Origin: Monocercomonoides exilis
Lineage: Eukaryota; Preaxostyla; Oxymonadida; Polymastigidae
Assembly (NCBI GenBank): GCA_001643675.2
Contig: LSRY02000043.1
Coordinates: 124,001 to 188,000 of the forward strand
Reading direction: 5' to 3'
Length of the DNA: 64,000 nt
Below, one piece after another: positions 32,583 to 45,800 of this stretch (position 1 is the stretch's first letter; each line of letters begins with the position of its first letter). The position numbers and the translations under genes are program-made. Under the pieces are notes generated by a model that saw only the letters and a list, made by a program, of their open reading frames with translations, did not search any database and had not been told where the DNA came from.

Positions 32583-33277
32583 ATGAGTAATAAACCAATT
32601 CCAAGAACACTTGATCAAGTAAGAGAAAAGCTACCAGTTTGTAATACTTTCAATATTTCATATTTATTTGAGCGAATATATTTTTTAATGTTTTTACCAA
32701 GGTCTCGCTTTTACCTTTTCAACTTTTGTTATATTTGGACTATTGTTTCATGATTATAACATTTATCATGATGATTATATTGTTCATTATTAAATGTTTG
32801 ATACCAGATGTGAATTTCCGTTTTTTATAAAAATTTGTAGACAATATTATTCCTTTTTCCATTGGTTGGACCTTCGGAGAACCAGTTGTAATCTTTGCAT
32901 ACTTAATAATACAAATTATAAGAATAAAAATTGGTTTTCTTTGTTAAACGATCCTTTTGAATTGATGTATTGCTTTTATCAATTATTCAATGTTTAAGGA
33001 ACAAATGCAAATTTGAAAGAGAGCTTCTTGTCTGCAATTATCTTTCTGATATTGTCCGCAGCGGTTATTGTTAATTATGTATTTTGGCTCATTTGGCAAA
33101 GCGTTATGTTTGGAAATTTTTTTTGCATGTTTTTTTTCCCTAAAAATTTTCACAATTTTGTATTTTTTGATTCCCAGAACAAAATATGATCTTGTCATTG
33201 ATATCCTTGGACTAATAATAACTTCAGGAGAAGTACTTCTATCTATCTTGCTCGTTATCCTTATGATTCACAGATGA
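32583..33277 (+). CDS. TMEM17/TMEM216-family ciliary transition-zone protein
   Basis: Exons: 32583-32636, 32702-32795, 32841-32933, 32999-33107 and 33178-33277. Introns are 65, 45, 65 and 70 bp in phases 0, 1, 1 and 2. The joined product is 149 residues with four hydrophobic spans. Family-like features are LLPFQLLLYLDY at the first span, a second span pair ending IIQIIRIKIGTNANLKE (the E/Q-x-IRL-x-G-x-x-GNL signature of TMEM17 and TMEM216), and a last span with a central Glu (ITSGEVLLSILLV). Known members sit in the MKS module at the base of cilia, consistent with a flagellate. The 45-bp intron was preferred over a longer one because it restores the second span. The stop is TGA. Confidence 0.68.
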
Positions 33278-33476
33278 AACAGTGTTGAGCAGAATTTTCA
33301 TTATTGGGAATCTTAAATGAAATAGCGAAAAATTCTTTTTGAATGCCCTTACAAACTTATGATAGATGATCTTTCCTTTTGGAAAAAAAGTAGATATTTG
33401 AATTTTTCTTGGTGTTGAAGAAAAAAATTTCGAATTACGCTTTTTGGATCAAGCGAACTGAGTTTTATTGCTTTTT

Positions 33477-36400
33477 ATGGATTTAGATGCGCTTTTAGCG
33501 TTAGAAGAATCGTGCTCAAATCTAGAATCGTTCTATGATTATAATAATTATGTAGTCTGCATTTTGACAATTTTTATGTTGAGAACTTTTTCACATCATA
33601 ATTATTCACAATTAACAAAACAGAAATATCATTCATTTCAACTAACTGATATTCCACATTTAAGCAACATATTTGGAACAGATGATTTCATTTATTCAAT
33701 GGATTTCAGTGCTTCAGAGCGTGAGAAAGCTGCTGTAGTTCATTTTCAGTTTTGCGTTTTTTTCGGTGAATAGAAAAAGTATTAACATATTAACAACAAC
33801 AACTTTAGGAAAGTCAAAAAAACTTTATTGCATCAAGAAGATGAAAGCAAACAACTGAAAGGACTGCTGAAAAAAGTTGACTTGACACTTGAAAAAATGG
33901 AGCAAACATCTCTTTCCACATTAAAGCAGTCACAGCCAATAATTGATGAAACCAAGCAAAAGCTTTGTGATATTGTATGCATTTTAAAATCTCGAACCCT
34001 TTTTAAATTATTGAACATTTAAGGATGACTTAATTCGTAGTGAAGAAAAATTGAAGTACGAACTTAATTACTTTGAGGAGTATGATAACTTAAGACGCAT
34101 TGTTGCAAATACGTCGTTTACAATTCGCTCTCCGTCGTTTTTTGAAACACAATGTCGAATCGATGAGGCCATCAGATTTATGCAAGAACATGTATGAAAC
34201 TGTTCATTTTAAACGCTGAACCAACTTTTTTTAAATACACTTAATTTTCATACTGATGTAGATTCATTATAAAAGTGCTGCTCAACAACTTCAGTCGCTT
34301 CAGTCGTTGCAAACCCGTACTTTAACTCTTATTCGCGATCATCTTCTTTTAACTTTCCGCACACAAGGAAACAAAACGGCGAACGAATTGAAGGTTTGAA
34401 TTTTAAAAGCTCTACAATTTCTGTCATAAGGATATTTGCTCTTTAAATTAATATTATTACTGGTCTTTTATAAAAACATCTTCAACTTCATAAATGAAAA
34501 AAAAAAATTGTATATTAATAACTTGAATAAACAAACAGACACGCTATGGAGATAACGGGGCAGAGTCGCTGATTTTGTATGTGCGGTACATGATGATGGG
34601 AAGCGACGTTGCTGATTTGATAGACTCGTTGGAGGACAGATGCTCCATTCCCAGGTGCGCCTTTCTTTTTACTATTTCTTATGAAAATATATTGAAATTT
34701 TATGACTTATTTACAATTTAAACGCAAAATCGGCTAATTTTTATATATTTCTGAATGTGAACTCCTTTGGCCTGAATAATAATGATAATAATAATAATTG
34801 TATATCATAATAAAATCGGTTCAGCCATGCTTCTCTTCTTCTCGAATGCATCCAGTCTTTTTTTTACTCGCGGGCAACAGCTGTCAGACGCTGCATTCAA
34901 CATCGCCTTCATTCAGCTACGTCGGCTTCTCTCTCAAATACTGTGTGAATTCCTTAATGTCTCTTTCTCTCTCTTTCTCTCTCTCTTTTATGTGTTTTTT
35001 TTTTCTTTTTTCTTTTTATCTTCGTTCTTTTGTTGCATTTGAACATAATATTTTTTATTATTCATATTTTTCCTCCCTATCTTTATTCCTTTCTTTATTT
35101 TGACAAATTTAATATTTACACTGAATACTTCTTTTCATTCCTTCCTTCCTTCCTCCTCCTTCTTTTTTCTTTTCTTTTCTTCTTCACTCCACTCCACACC
35201 CACACCTATTAACCAACTGGCCAATCATCTATCCATATATCCATCCATCCATCCATCCATCCATTTATCTCTCTATCATCCCTCTTCAGTTTCAAGAGCT
35301 GTTTCTGTACGTGTCTCAGGTCATGCAGGATGAAATCTCTCTTTTCTTCTCTCTTTTTGGCGTGATGGTCCCTATCGCTGCTGACCCATCAAAGAATATG
35401 CTTTCTGGTGAGGCAACAGATGGAGAAATTAATACGCAAAATTCTTCTTCATCATTATCATTTTCTTCTTCTTCCTCTTTTTCATCTCAATCTTATTCCA
35501 ATACAATTCCTAAACAGGCAGCACAAAACACCACAACCAGCGGTTACTTCCCGTTATTCAGAGGAAAAGCAATGAAAAGCCGACTTTCTGCACCCGCAGC
35601 CTCAAACACATCAAAATCTTCAATCAGAACAGACAAAGAGACAGACACAGACACAGACACAGACACAGAGAGAAACACAACTTCTGATCAAGATGATTAT
35701 TATTCTTCCTCTTCCTCCTCTTCTTCTTCTTCTTCATATTCTTCTCTGTCATCATCATCTTCTTCCTCTTCCTCTTCATCCCGCTCCTTCCCCTCCAAAC
35801 ACCCTCCTCCTTCCTACCTCACCATCGACCTCTCCTCTCTCCCCTTTTCTGAAGTTGAGCGACTCATTTCTCTGTTTGTGCTAACCTCCCCCGTCTTCTC
35901 TTCTCTCCAGTCGCATCTTTCTTCGCTTCTTTCTGACGTCTTCCTCTTTCTCCGCCCGCTTTTCCAGCAAAATCGCTCAATCGAAGCACTTTCTGAGGCG
36001 GTGGATGTCATCCGCAGCGAAATGGAGGCGCTGTCTGCGAGTGTGGCGATGGCTGGGAGAGGAGAAGGAGAAAGAGAAGGAGAAAGGGAAGAGAGAGAGG
36101 GAGAAGAGAGGAGAAGAGAAGGAAGAGAAGGAAAGAATGAAAGGGAAGAAGGAGAAGGAGAAGGAGGAGAAGAAGAGAGGAAAGCGGGTTTGTTTGGCGA
36201 GGCACAGAAAAGAATGCGTGTTCAACAAGAGAACAGAAATGATGATGCATATTCTAATCATTCAATAGATGATTCACCTTCTTTTCGTCTTTCACAAATA
36301 TCATCATCTTCTTCTCCCTCATTCTCTTCTTCTTCTTCTTCCTCTTCCTCTTCTTCCTCTTCTTCCTCTTCTTCCTCTTCTTCCTCTTCTTATTCTTCCT

Positions 36401-39400
36401 CCTTCTTCGCCCGCTGCTCCAAGCTTCTCCTCTCCTCCTCTCTCCAGCACTCCTACGGCCACTTCCTTTCCTCGCTCCTTCGCGAAGTCCAAGAGCAGCT
36501 TCTCTCAAGCGTCCTGCCCAGCTTGAGACAAGACGTCTACAGAAGACGTTTGACTTCGTCTGAGCTGATGCAGAAGAGAAAGAGGAAGGAAAGAATTGGC
36601 GTTCGGAATGATATTTTTGGCAAGGCGCATAATGAAAACACGCAAAGTGAGAAAGAAATGGCTGGGGAGAAGGAAATTTCAGTGAATAATAAGTTGAATT
36701 CTTCTCTTTCGTATTCACAGAACGAAGCTGAAAATGCACGAAATTTGAGACAGAAACAAGAGATGCTCCAACAAATGCAGCAGTCTCAGCATATTCCACC
36801 GCAACCACTTCAAATAGAAGAAAAACAAACTTCTTCATCTTCCATTTCTTCTGTTTCTCCTCCTCCTCCTTCATATAGCTCAATTAGCAGCGAACTTAAT
36901 CCTCCCAGTTATTATTCATCTTCTCCTTCTTCTTCAACCGATCAATATCCACACCCAACCAACAACCCATCTCTCCCCTCAGAACACGAGCAAATGCCCA
37001 TCTTCGAGCTTCCTGACGATTCGCTTGCTTTCCCTTCATTCAACGACTTTGGTGAAGATGTGCCTCATCCATCTCCCTTTGGAGAGCCATTCCAGACAGA
37101 AGACGAGATTTCACTGCCAAATGAAGAAATGCCACCACAGCCGAGTCCGTTTGGGAGTGGAGATGAGAACATGGAAGAGCATATGGAAACAGGGCAGAAG
37201 GGAAGAGAAGAAGAAAATAGAAGTTTTGCTGTTGATGCAGAAGAAGATAAGGCAAATGAACAGAATGTGCTTTCATCAGTTGATATGGGTCAAAGTGCAT
37301 CTCACTCTATTTCTTCTTCTTCAAACATTTCGCCATCATCATCATCTCTTCCTCCTCCTCTTTCTTCTTCTCCAACGTCAACTTCATCACAATCGTCAGC
37401 ATCGTCATCATCACAAAAACAGTCTCAGCCCCAACAACAGCAACAGAAAAGAGGACTTTTCAGCCGAATTCTCTTATCTCCCATCACAGCCACTTCGATG
37501 CTGTTCAAAGGACCCAACAAAAAACAGGATATCAAAGCAGGAAATGAAACAAACACAGAAATGGATCAAAATAACAGCTATGAACACGGACAAGCTCTTA
37601 AAGCAGAACAAGAATTGCTTCAACAATCAGCAGAAGACAACTCCACTGCGGTCAATGAAGAACTTTCGTCTTTTCCTCCTCCTTCTTCTGTCACACCTTC
37701 TTCTATCACATCCACTACAACCACATCTTCATTGGACTCATCTGCATCGCCTGCTCAGCAACAAAGCAGAGGAAAATGGTGGCTGTTTGGCTTGGGAGGC
37801 TGGGCAAGACAAGGGCAGCAGCAGAACAGCCAACAACAACAACAGCAATTTGATGGAGGCTTAAATGAAGGAAGCGGCAGATACGACGATGGAGATGTGT
37901 ATGACGACTCCCTCGCATTCACAGACGATGGAAGTCTAACAACTGCTGCGTCATCGTCTGCTTCCTCTTCTACAATGTATGTGGTGTGCCCATTTGCATA
38001 TCCTCCGCTCCTCACCTGCACCTCCACGCTGCTTCAGCTGCGTCTTTCTCTGACTCTCCCGCAGTTCAACTCGGCGTCTGGCGAAGTGATTGACGCTGCT
38101 TTGTTTTCGATGTCTTCGGCAGCGAAGTGGATCAGCGTGCACCGCTCGTCTGTGGAAGGGCACTTGTTTCTGCTGGCAGGCGCGCTGGCGCTGAGAGAGG
38201 CAGAATGGCTGTGCATTATGCAGAGGAGAGGAGGAGGAGGAGGAGGAGGAGGAGGAGGGGAGAGAAGGAGGATGAGGCAGTATCAGCAGCAACAGCAGCA
38301 GAGGATGGGGGCAGTAGAGAATGAATATGGAGTTGTTCCTGGAAGCAGCGGAAGAGTTGAGATGCTGCTTGGTGCAGGCAGCGTTGCCAGAGATGAGAAT
38401 TGCGAGGTCATTAGAGAAGAGCTGGCTGTTGTGGGCAGACTGAAAGCAGCGCTGAAGCAGCAAGCGCCTTCGTCTGCACAAAACTCGCTTTCTCTTTTCC
38501 TTTCAACAGAAAACACTTCTTCGGAATACGCATCTCTTCTAACTGATCCTGCAACACGATTGCTTGGAGGTTATCCTTATTCATCATCATCATCTTCTTC
38601 TTCTTCTTCTTCCTTTTCTTCCTCTTCTTCCTCTTCTTCCTTCTCATCCCGCCGAAGCGTCTGGTCAGCCGCTCTTCCTCTCTCCTCCACTTCCGACTCA
38701 TCTGCCGAGTCTGTCTTCTCATTCATGTCCAGCAATTCGCACCTGTTCCTATCCGATCGCCTGGACACTTCTTCTTCTCGCTCTCAACCGCCGAGGCAGA
38801 TGCTGAATGCGAATGCGCATCTGTCTGAGGTGATCACGTCGAACTGCCGGCTGTTTGTGTCTGCAGCCTTTCGCATGTTCACCCAGCCACTCGCTGCCAT
38901 CTTCTCGCACTCAATCAGCAGCGATGCTCATTCTATTGAAGAGCTGTTTGTCTCCTGTTCGCAGCTAACCCCAGCTGCAGCTGCTGCTGAAGGGCACATT
39001 GGAACCGCGGGGGAGAAGAGGAGCGCAAATGAGGAGATGAAGCAGAAGAAGGAGATTCTTGTTGTCGAGTCGCTGATCGGCTTCCAGCCGGTGGCTCTGG
39101 TGAATGCGATAGCGGCACTCACTGGAATATCTAAAGGTGTGAAATACATTTTTGAGAGTTTTGTGTTTGAATTTTTGAATTTTTTTATTATGTTTTCCTT
39201 TTTTCTTTCTTTTCTTTTAACTTTATCAATATTTTTCTCATTATTTATTCGTATCAATATTTGTTGGACAATTCATTTTGCATTGATAGACAATTTTGTG
39301 AGGCAGTCTTCGAATATTTTCAACCATATTGATTTGAGAATGAAGTTTATTGAAGAAATCATTGAAGGAAATCTTTGTCTCAAAGATAACACTCTTCTCA

Positions 39401-39468
39401 TTCTGATATCAAGAGCGTTAAGATCAATTTCTCAAAAAATAATAGATGTTTTATTACAAAAGTTATGA
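33477..39468 (+). CDS. COG3: Conserved oligomeric Golgi complex subunit 3 with very large Ser-rich insertions
   Basis: Nine exons: 33477-33551, 33624-33748, 33809-33974, 34024-34191, 34262-34393, 34539-34654, 34825-34942, 35290-39136 and 39290-39468. They make 1,641 residues; the human protein is about 830. COG3 is part of the COG tether for retrograde Golgi traffic. The N-terminal coiled coil (QSQPIIDETKQKLCDI, ELNYFEEYDNLRRIV) and the segments after it follow the family. Exon 8 keeps family-like blocks (LLSDVFLFLRPLFQQNRSIE; TCTSTLLQLRL; EGHLFLLAGALALREAEW) but they are separated by hundreds of residues of poly-Ser, poly-Gln, Gly-rich and Glu/Arg-rich sequence. Intron 7 (347 bp) is full of CT and CCAT repeats. 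The start is the ATG at 33477. The stop is TGA. Confidence 0.82.
35241..35263. repeat. (CCAT)n microsatellite in COG3 intron 7
   Basis: About five and a half copies of ccat, with an imperfect tatccat run before it. It lies upstream of the acceptor at 35288-35289 in a pyrimidine-rich intron. Confidence 0.85.
36304..36405 (+). repeat. (TCY)n tract encoding poly-Ser in COG3
   Basis: A run of tct/tcc/tca codons giving over 25 Ser in a row. Similar tracts lie at about 35700-35785 and 38580-38650. The mix of codons suggests trinucleotide slippage followed by substitution. Confidence 0.85.
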
Positions 39469-39843
39469 ATGTTTCATCATTCTCATTTTTAGTTTTAGGA
39501 TTATTTAAAATTTATTTTTGTTTTTGTTTTTGGTTTCTTTATGATTTTTGTTTCACTTAAAAAAAAGAAAGACTCAAAAACGGAAAATATTTCAAAATTC
39601 TTTTTTTGAGAAAAATGATAAAAAAAATTGCTTAGTGCCTCTATTATATTTTAATTTTTATTTAAAATCTGAATTTTCCACTCAAAATTTGTTAATTAAA
39701 GAATTGTAATTCATAAAAACACACAACATGAAAACAACAAATAAAAGCTGCATAGAAAAACAAAACAAAAATAGAAACAAAAAAGAAGAAACAGACCCAA
39801 AATGAAAAGCATTTCATAAAACACATCCAACATCTCTCCACCT
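39469..39843. other. Convergent intergenic spacer
   Basis: 375 bp of AT-rich sequence between the 3' ends of COG3 (+) and the MSP-like/pseudokinase gene (-). Several aataaa-like strings occur, but none can be assigned. Confidence 0.4.
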
Positions 39844-42800
39844 TCACATAATTCTCCCCGATTTAATCGACCTTAAATAAGCATTGTGGAACTCCACATC
39901 CTCCACCCAGCTCACCACAGACGTCCCTCTCACTGGCTGTATCGCCTTCTGCTCCATCTGCTGTGCTCTCCTCGCAGACATCAGCAGCTTTTCCAGAAGA
40001 ACACGCGACTGCGACTTCTGAATGGGAGGCAGGCGGAATTGCGAAGTAAACGTAATGTCGGATTCACTGGAAGAAGAAGAGGAGGAGGAGGAGGAAGAAG
40101 AACCAGGTGTTGATAAAAGCGAAGGCATCTGGTGGTTCTGGAGTGGTGTCATCACAACAGTTGTTCCGTCGTTCTGTGAATGTGAAATCTGCCTTCCATC
40201 AATCAGCGTTGGTGTCATCAGAGAAGAATCAGAACCAGGTCCAGTGCCGCTTGCCTCTTCACCTGTTGTGGCAGCAGCTTCTGCATTATTTTGCACTGCT
40301 TCGTTTGCATCCACCCGATTTTCACTCAGTTCTTGTGATTGTTTTAAACCTTCTTCTCCTTCTACTGCTCCATTCTCTTTTCTGTCCTGTGTCTCTAATT
40401 GCGCTTTAGATACATCTGAAAACAAACCAAAATGCCTCGTCCCCATCTGAGGCACCACAACAGGCGTCGATGCCTTGTTCAGCACATTCATCGACTCCAG
40501 TAGCATCTCGTGCGCATGCTTCATCGGTGTCACCTTGTCAATCTTCACTCCCTTTTCATTCTCCTTCTTCTCCTTCCCTTCCTCTTCTTCTCTCCCTTCT
40601 GATGTTCTTTGCTGCATTGCCGCATCTCTGCTGCTTCCTTCTCTGCTTCTGATCGTCTTCAATCGGCTCGTCATCAGCGGCGAGCTTGCCATCAGCGGTG
40701 TGGTTGATGGAGTGTATGCCTCTTTCTCCTCCTCATCTGCCGCAACCATTCGGACAGATGTCTGAATCACATCTCTTTGCACTCCATCGCCCAATGCCCC
40801 TGGAACAGACCCATCTACTTCTCTCTGTGTCTCCCTCAGAATGTGCTCATACAGCGGGTCCTTCAGCATCTCTATCATCGGCCGTCTGTTGATGTCCAGC
40901 GAATGCTTCTGTGCTTCTTCAGAAGGAGAAGGCGGCATTCTGTTCTCTCCTTCTCCTTCTTTCTTCTTCGGCTGCTGCGGTGATGAGCGGCCAGGCGCAG
41001 AGAACTCGTGGAAGTTCCTCATGTTCTCCATCCGCTTCGCCTCGTCTCTTGCTGCAAAAAGCAGCGCCAGTGCAGAAGACGTCGCTCGCACCTCGTTCCC
41101 CACAAAGCCTGGCGCCATCTCATCGCTCAATGGAATGAGAGGCGGTGAGTTCGGGCGAGGAAGCGGGGCTGGGTTTGAGCTGAGGCCTGTGTGTGTCGCC
41201 AGCAGAGGTGCTGTGCCCATCACAAGCTCGCCGCTGACAGTGCGGGGAGAAGTGAAGGAGGTTGTGGCGCGTGAGAGGAACGGGGACATTGTGATATGGC
41301 GAGCAGTAAAGGGAGATATTTGCTCCTGTTGGGCAGCTCTTTGCGTCTGATCGGCTGCTGTAGAAGAGGATGATGATGTCAGATTCATCTTAATGTGCTG
41401 TATTCCAAATGGGCCAGATGAATCGCTCCCTTGTTGCATCGATGCTGTCTGTCCATTGATTCTCTGGTTCTCTCCCAAATTCTCCAGATATTCCCTTCCA
41501 TCATTGAATGCACCGCCAAGTTCTCCCAAAAGCAGCTCATCGTTCAGAGAGGGCATCTCCACAGACATCTCCACCAGATCAGCCGGTGCCTCTGTGTCCA
41601 CCAGAAACTGGTCAGGAATGTTCCACTGAGTGATAGAAGAGGGAAGATTGCTGTTAGAAGAAGGAGAAGATGAAGATGAAGATGATGAAGCATTTTGTGT
41701 CTCATTATTCTGATTCGCTACTCTCCCTTGCACAAACCCTGTATCCTTCATCCCATGCCTCCGTGTCGACTTGAATGTAAACAGAGGATCAGTTGTCACT
41801 TCCACCTCTTCTCTCCCGCTGTCCTCCACCAAACGCCCCTCACTCAGCCTCATCCCCTCCGGCAGCATCTGCCTCGCCGACGCATTCTGCAGCTTCGACA
41901 AAGGCAGACTCGGAACTTGCGATCCTTCTCTCTCTGATCCAAGCATCAGTGTGCGGGCAACAGGTGTTTGAGCAGTGGAAGAGGAAGGCAATGACGAGAG
42001 TGTGGCCGATGGCTGCAGCTGCGTCGGCGGCGGCACAAACGGCAGAACAGCCTGGTTCGTCTCACTTTTTGTGGGGTCGGCCTTGATGAAGCCAGGTGTC
42101 CGTGTAGACTGCAATGAGTTCGGAATGTGCTTCGTCTTCGTTGGAGATTCTGCTCGTGAAAGATAAAGCGCATTCACTGAAGCTATCGCTGCTCCTGCTT
42201 CTGAAGAGCCTTGTGGCTGCTTCTGCTTCTCTCCTTCGGAATCTCCAAACAGATTTCCGTACTTCGCAACAAGTCTGCTGCTTACCCCAAATTTCGCCTT
42301 CTCGTTCTCCTTCTCTTTTTCATACAGTTCCTTCTGGATTGCCTCCGCCTGCTCCATCTTCCTCCTCAGTTCGTCTGCCCTCTTCTTCCTCCTCTCCTCC
42401 TCTTCCTTCGATGATTCCATCTTCCTCTTCCTCGCCATCTCCTTCTCCGCCTCTACTCTCCACAGCTCCATCAGCTCCAACCGAAACAGCTCCTTCAGCA
42501 GCCCAAACGAAGGCACTTGTCTTATCCCCCCTTTTCCCAGGCACGCTTTTATCACCCACTTGATGAATGGCCACGGAATCTCATCAACAGACCCACCAGC
42601 CCCACCAATCGCTTCTGCCTTCGCGTTCTCCTCAAACAGCTGCCCAGCTGTCATCACTTTGCCAGTCGCGATCTCGTGCAGAAGGAGGCCGAAGGCGTTG
42701 ATGTCGTCTTTTGTGGGCGAAGACATAGGGACAAAGAGAGTAGGGGCTGTGGAGGAGCGGGGCTGGCGATTAGAGCGAGTGGGAGAGTGAAATGCAGAGG

Positions 42801-45800
42801 GAGAAGAAGAGGAAGAGACTGACGATGTAATGTGAGATGCAGTGAATGTGTTGGGAGATGAGCTGAGGGAAGACTGGAGTGAATGGTCTGTTTGTGTGTC
42901 TGGCTGAAGTGGAGTGGATGAAGTGGATGGATAGATTGAAGTGGAAGAGGGTTGATATGACTCAGAAGAAGAAGTTAAATGTTGTGGAATTGGCTGAAGG
43001 AGTGAATGAGATGAAGGAGAATTGTTAGAAGCATCGGAAGAAGCAGACTGAGATGTGGTTGAGGATTGGAGAGGAGAATCATAAAGAGAAGAGTCAGCTC
43101 CATTATTTGAAGAAGAAGAAGACGATGATGATGATGATGACAATGAAATGATAGAAGCAGAAGAATATATAGAAGAAGAAGGGTTTTCATCAGCACCTGA
43201 AGAAGAAGAAGATGATGATGATGAAGCCGCATTCATCCCCCTCATTTTCAGTGCATCAATCGAAAACAGCTTTGACTCCGCTGTCTTCCTTTCAGCTTCT
43301 CCTTCATTGCCTGTTCTTGTCTGGTTGAAGTAGTTCGTGATCAGCCTCTCATTCACTCGCATCGAGCAGAATGTTGTGAGGAAGAAAGACGACAGCGCAG
43401 GATCAACACCATCTGAAGCAGACATAATAGGAGAGGGAGAAGAAGAAGAGCTGCCATTGTAATAGCGCAGACTGAGCCCCAGCTTCTGTGTGAATGGCTT
43501 CCCCATTGAGCTGCTGGGTGTTCGCAGTTCGTGTGGCGTGCGTGGAGAAGAAAGAAACTGGGACGATCCATTTCTCGTCTGCTCGCCCGCATTCGCTGCT
43601 GCAAAGTAATCCTCCCCTTTTCCACTTCTCCCACCTCTTGTGAATGCATTCGGTGATGTCACACTTCCATTCCCTAGTTCTCCTTCTCCTGTTCTCCCAA
43701 CTCCTCTAGTGTTCATCGGCGATGCCAGCCGGTTCCCCAGCAGTGTCCCTCCCTTCGCACTGACGCTGCTGTGTGTGGCATCAAACACATTGACCGTCTT
43801 CAAGTGCATCGTCAGCCTGCCCAGACCCCACATCATCAACAGCGGAGCGTGTGTTTTGGGTGTTAATGCAATTAGACAGCTCTCTTGCAATGCCCCGTGG
43901 AGGATGGGCTGCTCAAAGGCTGTGTGGAGGAAGTCCATCGCGGTGCAGATGCCGTATGCCAGGCGAAGAGTCTCACTATATGAAACAAGCACATGCTGAG
44001 TATGCAATAAAGTGTGGAGTGTTAAGGGCGGAGGCTGTGCAGTTGCAATGGTTATCCCCTTTCTGGTGGAGATGACACCATAATATGGCACCAGGAACCG
44101 CTGCCTCACACGAAACAGCTTCTCAAAATGGCGTGTTTGGAGGAGGTGGTTGATGGTGGTGTCATTGCAAGGCGAATAAAACAGCTGAAGGGGATGTGTG
44201 TGACCCATTGATGCGCTGCCAAATGTGTGAGTGACTGAGCGGAAGGTTGAAGAAGGCGAGGGAGAAGGAGAAGGAGAGGAAAGAGGAAAGTTGCGGTCGG
44301 TGGAAGAAAGAGGAGGAGAAGGAGGTGGAGAGAAGAAGCCAGACGCGCCAATTTGAAAGGAGGAACGAAAAGAAGAAGAAGAAGAAGAAGAAGAGTCAGC
44401 GCCGCTTGGTGAGTATTCTGAGTATCGTGTGAATGTGGTGCCTTCGCTGAAAGGGTTGCTGAAGTCTCCTTCTCTCACAAACGTCGATGAAAGGGCTGCT
44501 CTTGCTGCAAAATGAGACACAATCTGCTGGCTGCTTCGGCTTCTGTCGCTTTCTGTGTCATACAAGCGCCGTGTGCCTTGTGGAGACGATATAGACGAGA
44601 TGCTTCTGTTTCTGCTTTCTTCTCTTCCTGCTGTATCTTCTTCTTTCTCTCTCTCCCTTTCTGCCTCTTCCTCAGCCGCTGCCTGCTGTCCGCCCACGAA
44701 GTCGTGCCAGAGCTCCTCTTCTTCCTCGTCCAGCGTGTCTCTCTTGTCGATCCTGCCCCACAAAGCATCTCGTGTCACAAAGCGGAAGAACCCTGTCTGT
44801 CCGAGTGTGGAGCGGCGGGTGAGGAAGAAGCGGGGCGGAAGAGAAGGAGAAGAAGAAGAAGGAGAAGGAGAAGGAGAGTATGAAGGAGAGTATGAAGGGT
44901 AAATGCTGGTGTTCTCCGAGATGGTTGGAGGGTTTGTGATGATGACAGCGTTGGGGCTGATGAAGTGGTTGTTTGTCTTGAAGGAGAAGACGATGGAGTG
45001 GATGAGGCGGAAACGCGAGTAGTCGTAGAGCCATTTGTTGATGCGGACAAAATAGACAGTCGACGGAAGCATCGGCTGGCGGGGCACAAGATCGATGATG
45101 GAGGCGTTGGACGGGTCAGGGCGGATGACAAAGAGATGGGGTGGGTAGATCTGAGAAGGTGGAATTGAAAGAAGTGGAGGAGGAGGGGAAATGAAAGGGT
45201 TGATGATGAGGAGAAGGGAAAGTGGGAAAAGAAAAAAATAAAAATAAATTGAAATTTTGCATTATTAAAAAAGATTGAATAAACAAACTGAAATATTCTT
45301 TCGAGCACTGTCGATGTCAAACGGCCGGTCAAAGCACAGATGAATCGTCTGTATTCTGGAACATTTCTCAGACCTGTTGTGTTTGTTTTTAGGATAGAAA
45401 GATATTGCATCATTAAAATGTCACATCCAAAATGTAAAAAAGATTTGTCAGAAACAAAAATCGTGCGATTTTTTTGAGATAGAAGTTGAATCATCAAAGA
45501 AAATGAATATTTCCGAATAATAATAATAATAATAATCCAAACAAAAAAAAATCTCAATCAATTACAACAAAAAATACACACTTGTGCTCAGGGAATGTCT
45601 TCAACAAAACAGGATGTGAATATCCAGTTGTGAAAAAAGACCATTTCAGCTCGTAAACTCTTTCCCTCTTCCTTCCTCTTCCGGTCGTCTGTGTAATGGT
45701 TCCATAATCTTCAGCACTTAATTCATCTTCAGTCATCCATTTTGCGTTCATCGGATCAAAATCTCTCGTTCCATTCCACTCTTCATGCATTTTCTCACTT

